DNA from: CAZQQU01 sp964595625
GTDB taxonomy: Bacteria; Bacteroidota; Bacteroidia; Flavobacteriales; Flavobacteriaceae
NCBI GenBank assembly: GCA_964595625.1
Contig: CAZQQU010000005.1
Location: 1 to 64,000 of the forward strand
Direction: 5' to 3'
DNA: 64,000 nucleotides
Shown here: piece after piece, positions 54,729 to 63,123 of the stretch
Numbering within the stretch: the first letter of the stretch is position 1
How the letters are laid out: every line of letters begins with the position of its first letter
Notes under the pieces: model-generated
Told to the model about the DNA's origin: nothing
Seen by the model: only the letters and a program-made list of their open reading frames with translations
The model's database searches: none
Program-made: the position numbers and the translations under genes

Positions 54729-55109
54729 ATGAAAACAATTGTAAAAATATCGATTCTTCTTGCACTTATTACTACCGGAGTGGGGTGCAAAAATCAAACT
54801 GAGCCCGAAGTGAAAACGGTTCCCACCGAAGTAGTAGAGAAACAATTAAATCCCGATGCAGAATACGTGACCGCTTCTTTTGAAATAGAAGGAATGGCTT
54901 GTCCTATGGGGTGTGCTAAACCCATTGAAAAAAACTTAGCCAAACTCGACGGAGTAAAAGAAGCGCGAGTCGATTTTGAAACCAAAACCGCCACCGTAGT
55001 TTATGACCAAGCCATGGCTGATCAAACTACGTTTATAAATTCCGTAAAACAGACTGGAAATACGTACCAAGTAATTTCTTGGAATGGCAATCAGCTGCCC
55101 TCAGAATAA
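54729..55109 (+). CDS. Heavy-metal-associated (HMA) domain lipoprotein
   Basis: A 126-residue lipoprotein (signal to TGVGC, Cys20). Residues about 45-115 form a single HMA ferredoxin-like domain. The metal loop is GMACPMGCA, with the two cysteines three residues apart (C-x3-C) instead of the usual C-x2-C, a variant common in Bacteroidota. An envelope copper or other soft-metal carrier is likely. Single gene closed by a strong bidirectional terminator shared with the next HMA gene. Confidence 0.85.
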   Translation: MKTIVKISILLALITTGVGCKNQTEPEVKTVPTEVVEKQLNPDAEYVTASFEIEGMACPMGCAKPIEKNLAKLDGVKEARVDFETKTATVVYDQAMADQTTFINSVKQTGNTYQVISWNGNQLPSE

Positions 55110-55163
55110 TCGGAGCTGAATAATAGAATCTTTCTTCCTAAACTCTGGTAAAAGTATTTACTT

Positions 55164-55206
55164 AAATTCCCACCAGTGTACCATGTTTGGTAGCTGGTGG
55201 GAATTT
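55164..55206. terminator. Bidirectional terminator between the two HMA genes
   Basis: AAATTCCCACCAG (55164-55176) pairs perfectly with CTGGTGGGAATTT (55194-55206), 13 bp, with a further inner stem TACCA/TGGTA and loop TGTT. T runs follow on the + side. It serves convergent transcripts. Confidence 0.88.
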
Positions 55207-55211
55207 GTTTT

Positions 55212-55565
55212 TTAATGCTGATTGATTACTTCTTCATCTCGGTATTTACAACATGGATGTAAGTTTTCGTATACCTCAGCAGTGGCTTCGTGATTTTCGG
55301 TATCATGCCCCACATTAGCAACGCTTTTTTCAATTTCATCCAAAGTAATTTTTCGCTCGTCATAAACCAAACTCAATTGGTGGGAATTTACATCCCAAAT
55401 TGCCGATTTAACCCCTTTGTTTTTTATGGCTGCTTTTTCGATTCGATCTTTACACATCATGCAGATCCCATCTACTTCAACTACCGCTGTTTGATTTTTG
55501 TTTTGAGAAAAAAGGGCCATACTCGAAAACAAAAAAAGACTGATCATTAAAACTTGTTTTTTCAT
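55212..55565 (-). CDS. Periplasmic HMA-domain protein with extra cysteine pair
   Basis: A 117-residue exported protein with a Sec signal (MKKQVLMISLFLFSSMALFS) and an HMA domain carrying the metal loop GICMMC (C-x2-C). The C-terminal tail has HPCCKYRDEE, a second possible metal site. The frame extends 12 residues upstream, but ATG 55565 directly begins the signal peptide. It is the last gene after the TonB receptor and HYC_CC_PP gene, so it probably belongs to a copper or related metal uptake or detoxification unit. Confidence 0.85.
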   Translation of the reverse strand: MKKQVLMISLFLFSSMALFSQNKNQTAVVEVDGICMMCKDRIEKAAIKNKGVKSAIWDVNSHQLSLVYDERKITLDEIEKSVANVGHDTENHEATAEVYENLHPCCKYRDEEVINQH

Positions 55566-55666
55566 AACTCTTTGATTTATTGATTTAAACACCCCAGTCA
55601 TGTTACCTAAAACTTCGGCATTGGCAGGGGTGATTTAGATTATTATTTAAAAATTAAACACATTCT

Positions 55667-57997
55667 TTATAAATTCCAACGGATTCCGGCGTAATACATA
55701 CTTCCAAAAATGGGACCATACACCAAAGTAGAATCAAAATACATTCCATAGGGATCATCGGCCGCAATAATGGGGTTATTTTGTTTCACATTGGTAATGT
55801 TTTCACCTCCCACATAGACTTCCAACTTATGGTTAAAGACTCGGGTAATTTGAGCATTGAGGGTATTTAATTCTGAGGACCATTCCGGACGTTGATAACT
55901 CGGTAAATTGGCCGTTGTATTTGGAAAACGTTGTTTGCTTAACCAATTGTAAGTAGCGTCAAAACGCCATTGTGCGTGTTTGGAATTCAAAGTAGTTTCA
56001 TAAGATAGATTGGCAAAAAACCGATGTAAGGGCACAAGTGCTTTTTGAAGCTTTCCTGTACTGTAATCGGTCTTTACATCAGCCAAGCGGTAAGAAAGTC
56101 GTAAGTTAGTTCGCTGCAGCGGTGCCGAATTAAATTCGGCTTGAAAGCTGTTCGCAAAACTTTTTCCGCGAAGGTTGTAAAATCGTACTTCCCTCGGGTT
56201 TTCTAAATCTACCACTACTTGATTCACAAAATCTGTTCGATAAAAATCCAGCGCTATGTCCGCCGAACGTCCAAATAGAGAAAATCCTTGGGTAAAAGAC
56301 AATCCATAATTCCACGCATCTTCAGCATCTAGCCCATAAATATCGCCACCCGCTTCTTCGACCACCCATTTTCTAGAAGAAGCAAAATACAATTGGTTTT
56401 CGGCATAAATAGAAGCCGCTCTAACCCCTCTTCCAACCGAACCTTTTATTGCAGCACCTTCCCACAGCGTGTATTGGGCATGCAGCCGGGGACTCACAAA
56501 AAATCCTATACGATTGTGGTAATCGGCTCGGATCCCGGCAGTCAGCAAAAGTTTGTCCAAATTATCATAGGAATATTCAAAAAACAAACCCGTAGAAATA
56601 TCATTTCGATTGAATTGATTCAACAACAATTGTTCTTGGTATAAATCATAGCCATAACTCCACCCTGCAATAAATTTGTGTCGGGTGTCGGATATAATGG
56701 AATTAAAAAGCAAATTAGAGAAAAAACTCAAGTGATTAATATTGTACACCTGCACTCCGTAATGTGATTTTTGATCATGATAACTAAATGCTGTCTGTAA
56801 TCCTAAAGATTCATAAGGTCGATTGGGAAAGACATAGCCCATTTTTAAGGAAGCGTCGGCACGGGTTGTTTCAATTCGCCCTCCCCAAGTATCACTAAAA
56901 CCGTGATTATGACCATCGCCATGGCCTTGATGTGCAACTGCAGTTTGACCTATTTCTTTTTCATCGGTTAAAAACTGAACATTGAGCATCCCCATCCAAC
57001 CTTTTTCGTTGTTGATATATTGCCAACGATTCATGATATTGAGTTGTTTGCCCAGAGGCATATCCATAAAACCATCATCGTTTGTATCCTCTGCATGGGT
57101 ACGTAGGTTGCCATGCAAGTACAAACCGGTATACCAACGATCGTTGACTTTAAAATTGAGATGGTTGTTTAGTTCATAACGTTGATCGGTACTCGCATAG
57201 GCATTGATAAAAACTTTTGCATCGGTTTGCGGTTTTTTTAATTCTGCATTTATATGTCCGGCGATACTTTCAAAGCCATGAATAACACTTCCGGCACCTT
57301 TACCAATTTGGATACTTTCAACCCAAGTGCCTGGTATAAAACCCAAACCAAAGGATTGAGCTGCCCCTCGTAATGATGGAATACTTTCAAAGGTCATTAA
57401 AGTATAGGGGCTGGTGAGTCCCAACATTTTAATTTGACGTGTACCGGTTAAAGCATCTGGAAAATGGGTATCAATTGCGGGGTTCGTTTCAAAACTCTCA
57501 CCTAAATTACAACATGCCGCTTTTAAAAGTTCGGCACTGGTAATGTGGGTAATATTTTGTGCTTGAACTAACGAACGAAAGGCGGTTTTTTTTCTGCGCG
57601 ATAAAACTACGGCGTCCAAGGCATTATCCTCCACCATCCAATGGGTTAATTCCGTAGGTTGATGAATATGTAATGTATCTGTTTTAAAGCCTACATAACT
57701 CAAAATTAGTTGGTTATAATTGGCGTTATAATCCAATTCAAAAGTACCATCCATGGTCGTAATGGTTCCTATTGAAGTTCCTTCCCAGTACACGTTTACC
57801 CCGCTCAGTGGTACATCCTCATTATCGTAAACCGTTCCTTTTACCACCGATTGAGCTGAAAAGATCAGGGTTGTAAGCAACCCGATTATGGTTAATATTA
57901 ATTTTTTGATTTCCTCACTTCGAAATAACTCATCGATATGAGGTATATCTAACAGGGTAACTCCCTGTTTGTTAGGATTTTTTTTATTGAAAATCAT
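55667..57997 (-). CDS. TonB-dependent outer-membrane receptor with carboxypeptidase-like regulatory domain
   Basis: A 776-residue receptor. After a signal-like segment (KKLILTIIGLLTTLIFSAQS) there is a CarboxypepD_reg-like domain (VVKGTVYDNEDVPLSGVNVY), a plug (about 115-230) and the beta-barrel to the C-terminal strand. An exposed His-rich stretch AHQGHGDGHNHGFSD lies near residue 350, suggesting a metal or metal-chelate substrate. Oddly, about 30 residues precede the signal segment (MIFNKKNPNKQGV); no other ATG fits. Between HYC_CC_PP and HMA genes. Confidence 0.85.
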   Translation of the reverse strand: MIFNKKNPNKQGVTLLDIPHIDELFRSEEIKKLILTIIGLLTTLIFSAQSVVKGTVYDNEDVPLSGVNVYWEGTSIGTITTMDGTFELDYNANYNQLILSYVGFKTDTLHIHQPTELTHWMVEDNALDAVVLSRRKKTAFRSLVQAQNITHITSAELLKAACCNLGESFETNPAIDTHFPDALTGTRQIKMLGLTSPYTLMTFESIPSLRGAAQSFGLGFIPGTWVESIQIGKGAGSVIHGFESIAGHINAELKKPQTDAKVFINAYASTDQRYELNNHLNFKVNDRWYTGLYLHGNLRTHAEDTNDDGFMDMPLGKQLNIMNRWQYINNEKGWMGMLNVQFLTDEKEIGQTAVAHQGHGDGHNHGFSDTWGGRIETTRADASLKMGYVFPNRPYESLGLQTAFSYHDQKSHYGVQVYNINHLSFFSNLLFNSIISDTRHKFIAGWSYGYDLYQEQLLLNQFNRNDISTGLFFEYSYDNLDKLLLTAGIRADYHNRIGFFVSPRLHAQYTLWEGAAIKGSVGRGVRAASIYAENQLYFASSRKWVVEEAGGDIYGLDAEDAWNYGLSFTQGFSLFGRSADIALDFYRTDFVNQVVVDLENPREVRFYNLRGKSFANSFQAEFNSAPLQRTNLRLSYRLADVKTDYSTGKLQKALVPLHRFFANLSYETTLNSKHAQWRFDATYNWLSKQRFPNTTANLPSYQRPEWSSELNTLNAQITRVFNHKLEVYVGGENITNVKQNNPIIAADDPYGMYFDSTLVYGPIFGSMYYAGIRWNL

Positions 57998-58084
57998 AAT
58001 TGTATTTATTTAAAACTGAAAAATCGGCGTTATTACACGCACAATAAATAGCTATCGGTACAACGGGTACCTTAATAAATACAA

Positions 58085-58501
58085 TCAAATCAGGAAGGTC
58101 TGATAAAGCACCAATAAATTGAGGCTTAAAGGGGGTGGAGTATAATGTTGAAAAACAATTTCGTCGTAAGAACGAAAGGTAACTAATTGATAGGAATACG
58201 AATTTATGATTCCTTGAACAGAATAATCGAAATCTGTTGAAAATTTATCTGTTGGAAAGGTGTATTGCTCGTCGGTATCTACTTGCAAGAACAAATCCTC
58301 ACAACAACCGGGTTTTTCAGATTTGTGTGATAAGTAAATCTCCAACTCGCCGTCATCTTCCACACAGCCTAGCATTCTTTCGCCAACCATCAGGGCTTTA
58401 GTAACCACATGGCCACCACAAAAATGTTGCCCATAGGTAATACCACTACTTCCCAAAAGTAGAAATAAGGATAGCGCTATGGCCCAAAATTTTCTCATCA
58501 T
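58085..58501 (-). CDS. HYC_CC_PP-family exported protein
   Basis: A 138-residue exported protein with a Sec signal (to GITYG). The family is named for motifs seen here as QHFCGGH, PGCCED and HYTPPPL, with a Phe replacing the usual Tyr in the first motif. Cys and His content suggests metal handling. The ATG pair at 58496-58501 is almost leaderless relative to the -7 element at 58507. First gene of the unit with the TonB receptor and HMA protein. Confidence 0.8.
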   Translation of the reverse strand: MMRKFWAIALSLFLLLGSSGITYGQHFCGGHVVTKALMVGERMLGCVEDDGELEIYLSHKSEKPGCCEDLFLQVDTDEQYTFPTDKFSTDFDYSVQGIINSYSYQLVTFRSYDEIVFQHYTPPPLSLNLLVLYQTFLI

Positions 58502-58506
58502 TGCTA

Positions 58507-58514
58507 CAAAATTA
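58507..58514 (-). promoter_or_regulatory. -7 element of the HYC_CC_PP-TonB-HMA unit
   Basis: The reverse strand reads TAATTTTG (TAnnTTTG), only 5 bases before the first ATG, implying a leaderless or nearly leaderless transcript. Confidence 0.5.
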
Positions 58515-58625
58515 CAAAAAAAAACATACGCCTTATAATTTTAACAAGACTTAACAACGTAAAAATTAAGGATGTAAACCCAGCAACTAACTATTTATTT
58601 CTACAATAAAGTCCCTGTTTTTAGT

Positions 58626-58633
58626 TATTTTTG
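58626..58633 (+). promoter_or_regulatory. -7 element of the GAF-domain gene
   Basis: TATTTTTG (TAnnTTTG), 19 bases before ATG 58653. Confidence 0.55.
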
Positions 58634-58652
58634 CTGTATAATCACCCACACG

Positions 58653-59108
58653 ATGGATTTAAATCAGCTTAAACACCAAATACTACAAATTATAGAAACG
58701 CCGGATACCAGTCGCGATCAAAAGCTAACACTCCTGTGTCAATTTTTACACAACGAAGTAGATTACTACGATTGGGTGGGTTTTTATTTTGCTGTTCACC
58801 CCAGCCGGCAGTTACAGTTAGGTCCTTTTGCCGGAGAACCCACCGATCATACCATTATCCCTTTCGGGAAAGGAATATGCGGACAAGTAGCCGTCTCTGG
58901 AAAAAATTTTGTCGTTCCTGATGTTCAGGCGCAAGACAATTATATTGCGTGTAGTATCCACGTGAAATCCGAAATCGTTGTCCCGCTATATGTCCAAGAC
59001 ATTAATATAGGACAGCTGGATATTGACTCCCACACGCTCAATGCTTTTACTGAAAAAGACGAACAATTCCTAGAATGGGTCAACCAACAAGTGGCTCAAT
59101 TGTTTTAG
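58653..59108 (+). CDS. GAF-domain protein, free methionine-(R)-sulfoxide reductase-like
   Basis: A 151-residue GAF protein in the fRMsr (MsrC) family, which reduces free methionine-R-sulfoxide. Cys76 in GKGICGQ and Cys100 in YIACSIHVKSEIVVPL are spaced by 24 residues like the resolving and catalytic cysteines of E. coli fRMsr. The third cysteine, expected about ten residues before Cys76, is replaced (PTDHTIIP). Activity is therefore plausible but not certain. It converges with tyrS, their stops overlapping by 4 bases. Confidence 0.85.
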   Translation: MDLNQLKHQILQIIETPDTSRDQKLTLLCQFLHNEVDYYDWVGFYFAVHPSRQLQLGPFAGEPTDHTIIPFGKGICGQVAVSGKNFVVPDVQAQDNYIACSIHVKSEIVVPLYVQDINIGQLDIDSHTLNAFTEKDEQFLEWVNQQVAQLF

Positions 59109-60400
59109 ACTACCCGAAGTATGAAGTAATTCTTTTTGCCGCGTTGCAGTAAGATAAAGGTGTCATTAATTAAATCAACTTCGGTAAGTTGGTAGTTTTC
59201 ATCTACTTTTTCGCGGTTTATTGAAATCGAGTTTTCTTTTAACGCCCGACGAGCTTCACTGTTGGAAGGTAAAAATCCGGATACTTCCGAAAGGGTTGAA
59301 ACGATATCCAAACCGTCGGCCAAAAGGGATTTGGCTATTTCCCGCTGCGGCACCCCTTCAAACACCTCTAAAAAAGTAATCACATCTAACGATTTTAAGT
59401 CCTCCGAGGTCGATTGACCAAACAAAATTCCCGATGCTTGTACCGCTTTATCCAAATCTTCTCGGGAATGAACCAAGACGGTTATTTCTTCGGCCAACTT
59501 CTTTTGTAAAATGCGTAAATGAGGTGTTTCTCGGTGTTGTGCTACCAAATGGGTGATTTCTTCTTTGGACAAAAAGGTAAAAATCTTGATATACCTCTCC
59601 GCATCCTCATCACTAGTGTTAATCCAGTATTGATAAAATTTATAAGGTGAAGTAAGTTGGCGATCCAACCAAATATTTCCGGACTCACTCTTGCCAAATT
59701 TCGTACCGTCTGCTTTGGTAATTAGCGGGCAAGTCAAAGCAAAGGCCTTCCCGGACGCCATTCTGCGAATGAGTTCTGTACCGGTAGTGATATTTCCCCA
59801 TTGGTCACTCCCGCCCATTTGCAGGGTGCAATTATAGTGTTGGTACAGATGTAAAAAATCGTATCCTTGAACCAATTGGTAGGTAAATTCGGTAAAAGAC
59901 ATGCCTTCGGCATCCTCAGCTGTGAGCCGTTTGGTAACAGAGTCTTTGGCCATCATATAATTGACTGTCAGATGTTTTCCCACGTCTCGTATAAAACTCA
60001 AAAACGAGATCTCTTTCATCCAGTCATAATTATTGACCAACTCCGCAGTATTGGGTGCCGAACTCTCAAAATCCAAAAAATGGGACAATTGCTTTTGCAA
60101 ACGTGCTTGATTGTGTCGTAACGTGGCTTCGTCTAACAAATTACGCTCCTGCGACTTTCCCGAAGGGTCGCCAATCATACCTGTCGCACCGCCCACTAAG
60201 GCAATCGGTTTATGACCACAATTTTGAAAATGCTTTAAGATCATGATGCTCACCAAATGCCCCACATGCAGCGATTCCGCGGTGGGATCAAAACCCACAT
60301 ACGCAGTGCGCATTTGCTCTAACAGATGTTCTTCAGTACCCGGCATGATATCGTGAATCATGCCACGCCACTGCAATTCTTCGACAAAATTTTTGGCCAT
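59105..60400 (-). CDS. tyrS: Tyrosyl-tRNA synthetase
   Basis: Charges tRNA-Tyr with tyrosine. The 431-residue protein has the HIGH motif as HVGH (residues 45-48), the tyrosine-binding LVQGYDFLHLYQ and QMGGSDQWGNI, the KMSKS counterpart KFGKS, and a C-terminal S4 RNA-binding domain (SNSEARRALKENSISINREKV). The frame extends to 60472, but ATG 60400 (MAKNFVEEL) is the family start and sits 18 bases after the -7 element. Confidence 0.98.
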   Translation of the reverse strand: MAKNFVEELQWRGMIHDIMPGTEEHLLEQMRTAYVGFDPTAESLHVGHLVSIMILKHFQNCGHKPIALVGGATGMIGDPSGKSQERNLLDEATLRHNQARLQKQLSHFLDFESSAPNTAELVNNYDWMKEISFLSFIRDVGKHLTVNYMMAKDSVTKRLTAEDAEGMSFTEFTYQLVQGYDFLHLYQHYNCTLQMGGSDQWGNITTGTELIRRMASGKAFALTCPLITKADGTKFGKSESGNIWLDRQLTSPYKFYQYWINTSDEDAERYIKIFTFLSKEEITHLVAQHRETPHLRILQKKLAEEITVLVHSREDLDKAVQASGILFGQSTSEDLKSLDVITFLEVFEGVPQREIAKSLLADGLDIVSTLSEVSGFLPSNSEARRALKENSISINREKVDENYQLTEVDLINDTFILLQRGKKNYFILRVV

Positions 60401-60417
60401 TTTTCTGATTTTTTGTG

Positions 60418-60425
60418 CAAAGATA
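60418..60425 (-). promoter_or_regulatory. -7 element of tyrS
   Basis: The reverse strand reads TATCTTTG (TAnnTTTG), 17 bases before ATG 60400. Confidence 0.6.
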
Positions 60426-60534
60426 AATTTTATAGCAAAATGAAGTGGCCTAACTCGACTACTTATTCGCAATTTCGCGAGATAATTTTTAGACCCATTT
60501 TTTAAACAAAAACACGGGTATAAAAAAAATCCTA

Positions 60535-60542
60535 TACTTTTG
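60535..60542 (+). promoter_or_regulatory. -7 element of topA
   Basis: TACTTTTG (TAnnTTTG), giving a leader of about 100 bases before ATG 60652. Confidence 0.5.
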
Positions 60543-60550
60543 CATTTCCA

Positions 60551-60605
60551 GCTTTCGCGAAATTAATAAATACGCAAAACAGAAAGCGTTGATTACAAGC
60601 TTTCT
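60551..60605 (+). promoter_or_regulatory. Alternative hairpins in the topA leader
   Basis: GAAAGC (60582-60587) can pair with GCTTTC upstream (60551-60556) or with GCTTTC downstream (60599-60604, extended to a 7-bp stem 60581-60605). The two structures exclude each other. Whether they regulate topA is unknown. Confidence 0.25.
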
Positions 60606-60651
60606 ATAATTTTAACAAATAAATCCCTCCCGTTGGAGAAAGCATTTAAAA

Positions 60652-63123
60652 ATGGCAAAAAATTTAGTAATAGTAGAATCTCCGGCCAAAGCCAAAACCA
60701 TCGAAAAATTTTTGGGTAACGACTTTCATGTTACTTCCAGTTTTGGACACATCGCAGACTTACCCTCCCGTGAATTAGGGGTAGATGTGGAGGGCGATTT
60801 TAAACCCAAATATACCGTACCTAGTGATAAAAAGGCGTTAGTTAAAAATTTGAAATCCTTAGCCGACAAAGCAGAAATCGTCTGGCTGGCCAGCGATGAA
60901 GACCGAGAAGGAGAGGCCATCGCTTGGCATTTGGCAGAGACACTTAAGATTGACGATCAGAAAATAAAACGTATTGTTTTTCACGAAATTACGAAATCGG
61001 CGATACTTAAAGCCATTGAAAATCCCCGAGGAATTAATTACAACCTGGTTAATGCCCAACAAGCCCGCCGCGTATTAGACCGACTCGTGGGCTATGAACT
61101 ATCCCCCGTTTTGTGGAAAAAAATTAAAGGCGGACTTTCAGCTGGCCGAGTACAGTCAGTCGCTGTACGATTAATTGTAGAACGCGAACGTGAAATACAA
61201 AACTTTACTGCCGAACCCTTTTTTCGGGTCGATGCCGAATTTGTCAATGAGGGAGGGAAAGCTTTCAAAGCCAAACTAAATCGAAACCTCGCTACCCGAG
61301 AAGAAGCCCAACAGTTTTTAGAAAAAAACAAAGAGGCTAGCTTCCGGATTGCCCATTTAGAAACCAAACCCGCTAAAAAATACCCGGCTGCTCCTTTTAC
61401 CACTTCTACCCTCCAACAAGAAGCCGCTCGTAAATTATCCTTCCCCGTTGCTAAAACCATGATGGTGGCTCAACGACTCTACGAAGCCGGATTAATCACG
61501 TATATGCGTACCGACAGTGTTAATCTTTCACAAGAAGCCATGGCTGCCGCCAAACAAGAAATTGTTCGCGAGTATGGAGAAAAGTACAGTCAATCTAGAA
61601 ATTTCACTTCCAAAACTAAAGGTGCTCAAGAAGCGCACGAAGCGATACGACCCACGGATATTTCTGTACATCAAATTGCCTTAGACCGCGATCAAAGCAA
61701 ATTATACGACCTCATTTGGAAGCGCACCATAGCTTCCCAAATGAGCGATGCGATGTTAGAAAGAACGCAAGCACAAATTAGTGCTTCTACCCATTCAGAA
61801 TTTTTTGTGGCTACCGGAGAAATGATCAAGTTTGATGGTTTCTTAAAAGTGTACTTAGAGAGCCACGATAGTGAGGACGAAGAACAAGAGGGTATGCTTC
61901 CTTTACTTCGAAAAGACGAACCCCTAACCCACAATTACATCACGGCGACCGAACGTTTTACTCGTCCTCCGTACCGATATACCGAAGCCTCCTTAGTTAA
62001 AAAATTAGAAGATTTAGGTATTGGTCGTCCCTCGACCTATGCACCTACCATTTCGACTATTCAACAACGCGATTACGTGGTCAAAGGAACCATAGATGGT
62101 GAAAAAAGAAAATATATACAACTGCATTTTAAAGACGGTATTATCCAGTCCAAACAACTTACTGAAAACGTCGGTTCCGACAAAGGAAAATTGGTTCCTA
62201 CCGATATCGGAATGATTGTTAATGATTTTTTGGTGGAAAACTTTTCGACCATACTCGATTATAACTTTACGGCTAAAATGGAGGAGAATTTTGACGATAT
62301 TGCAGCTGGTAATGAACAATGGACCGATTTGATGCGAGACTTCTACAATCAGTTTCACCCCCAAGTCAAGGACGTTGAGAAAAATGCTGAACGCGAAAGT
62401 GGAGAACGTATTTTAGGCACCCACCCCGAAAGTGGTAAAACCGTATTAGTACGTTTGGGAAAATTTGGTGCTATGGCTCAAATAGGGAATCAAGACGATC
62501 CGGACAAACTATTCGCCAGCTTGGGTCCAGACCAACAGCTCAATACTATTACTTTAGAAGAGGCCTTAGACTTATTTAAATTACCCAAAAAACTGGGGGT
62601 TTACGAAGGACAAGAATTAGAAACTAACAACGGGCGTTTTGGCCCGTATTTAAGATACGGAAAACAGTTTATTTCACTTCCTAAAGGAGTACAGCCTCTA
62701 GATGTGAGTATGGATATGGCTATTGAACTCATCGAAGAAAAGAAAAAAGCAGATGCCCCTATCGGCACCTTTCAGGGCCAACCGGTACAAAAAGGGGTGG
62801 GTCGGTTTGGGCCTTTTATCAAATGGAATAACCTATTTATTAATGTGAATAAAAAATACGATTTTAATAACCTTTCCCAAAAAGACATAGAAACACTGAT
62901 TGAAGAAAAACTCAAAAAAGACCAAGAGAAACTTATTCGGGAATGGAAAGAAGAAGGTATTAAAATTGAAAAAGGTCGTTGGGGAAGGTTAGAAATCAGT
63001 AAAGGAAAACAAAAGGTAGAACTTCCTAAAGGTCAAGACCCCAAAACGATTTCCTTAGAAGAGGCTATTGCTTTATTAGAAAAATCGACCAGTAAATCAA
63101 AAGCTAAATCGACAAAAAAATAA
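60652..63123 (+). CDS. topA: DNA topoisomerase I
   Basis: Type IA topoisomerase that relaxes negative supercoils. The 823-residue protein starts with the TOPRIM domain (NLVIVESPAKAKTIEKFLG and the acidic cluster DEDREGEAIAWH). The active-site Tyr284 lies in ITYMRTDSV. The C-terminal third has Topo_C-type repeats (GRFGPYLRYGKQFISLPKG, GRFGPFIKWNNLFINVNK) instead of E. coli zinc fingers, as usual in Bacteroidota, with a Lys-rich tail. Its TAA overlaps the ATG of the next gene by one base. Confidence 0.98.
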   Translation: MAKNLVIVESPAKAKTIEKFLGNDFHVTSSFGHIADLPSRELGVDVEGDFKPKYTVPSDKKALVKNLKSLADKAEIVWLASDEDREGEAIAWHLAETLKIDDQKIKRIVFHEITKSAILKAIENPRGINYNLVNAQQARRVLDRLVGYELSPVLWKKIKGGLSAGRVQSVAVRLIVEREREIQNFTAEPFFRVDAEFVNEGGKAFKAKLNRNLATREEAQQFLEKNKEASFRIAHLETKPAKKYPAAPFTTSTLQQEAARKLSFPVAKTMMVAQRLYEAGLITYMRTDSVNLSQEAMAAAKQEIVREYGEKYSQSRNFTSKTKGAQEAHEAIRPTDISVHQIALDRDQSKLYDLIWKRTIASQMSDAMLERTQAQISASTHSEFFVATGEMIKFDGFLKVYLESHDSEDEEQEGMLPLLRKDEPLTHNYITATERFTRPPYRYTEASLVKKLEDLGIGRPSTYAPTISTIQQRDYVVKGTIDGEKRKYIQLHFKDGIIQSKQLTENVGSDKGKLVPTDIGMIVNDFLVENFSTILDYNFTAKMEENFDDIAAGNEQWTDLMRDFYNQFHPQVKDVEKNAERESGERILGTHPESGKTVLVRLGKFGAMAQIGNQDDPDKLFASLGPDQQLNTITLEEALDLFKLPKKLGVYEGQELETNNGRFGPYLRYGKQFISLPKGVQPLDVSMDMAIELIEEKKKADAPIGTFQGQPVQKGVGRFGPFIKWNNLFINVNKKYDFNNLSQKDIETLIEEKLKKDQEKLIREWKEEGIKIEKGRWGRLEISKGKQKVELPKGQDPKTISLEEAIALLEKSTSKSKAKSTKK

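Noticed and set aside
54636..54845. N-terminal extension of the EamA transporter
   Set aside because: Would overlap two promoters and the HMA gene; the family starts at MNAKTSKW.
60401..60472. N-terminal extension of TyrRS
   Set aside because: Contains the -7 element and is not part of the conserved synthetase.
60551..60561. TTTCGCGAAA-type palindrome seen as part of an abundant flavobacterial repeat
   Set aside because: Only one good copy is visible in the window, so no repeat family can be claimed.
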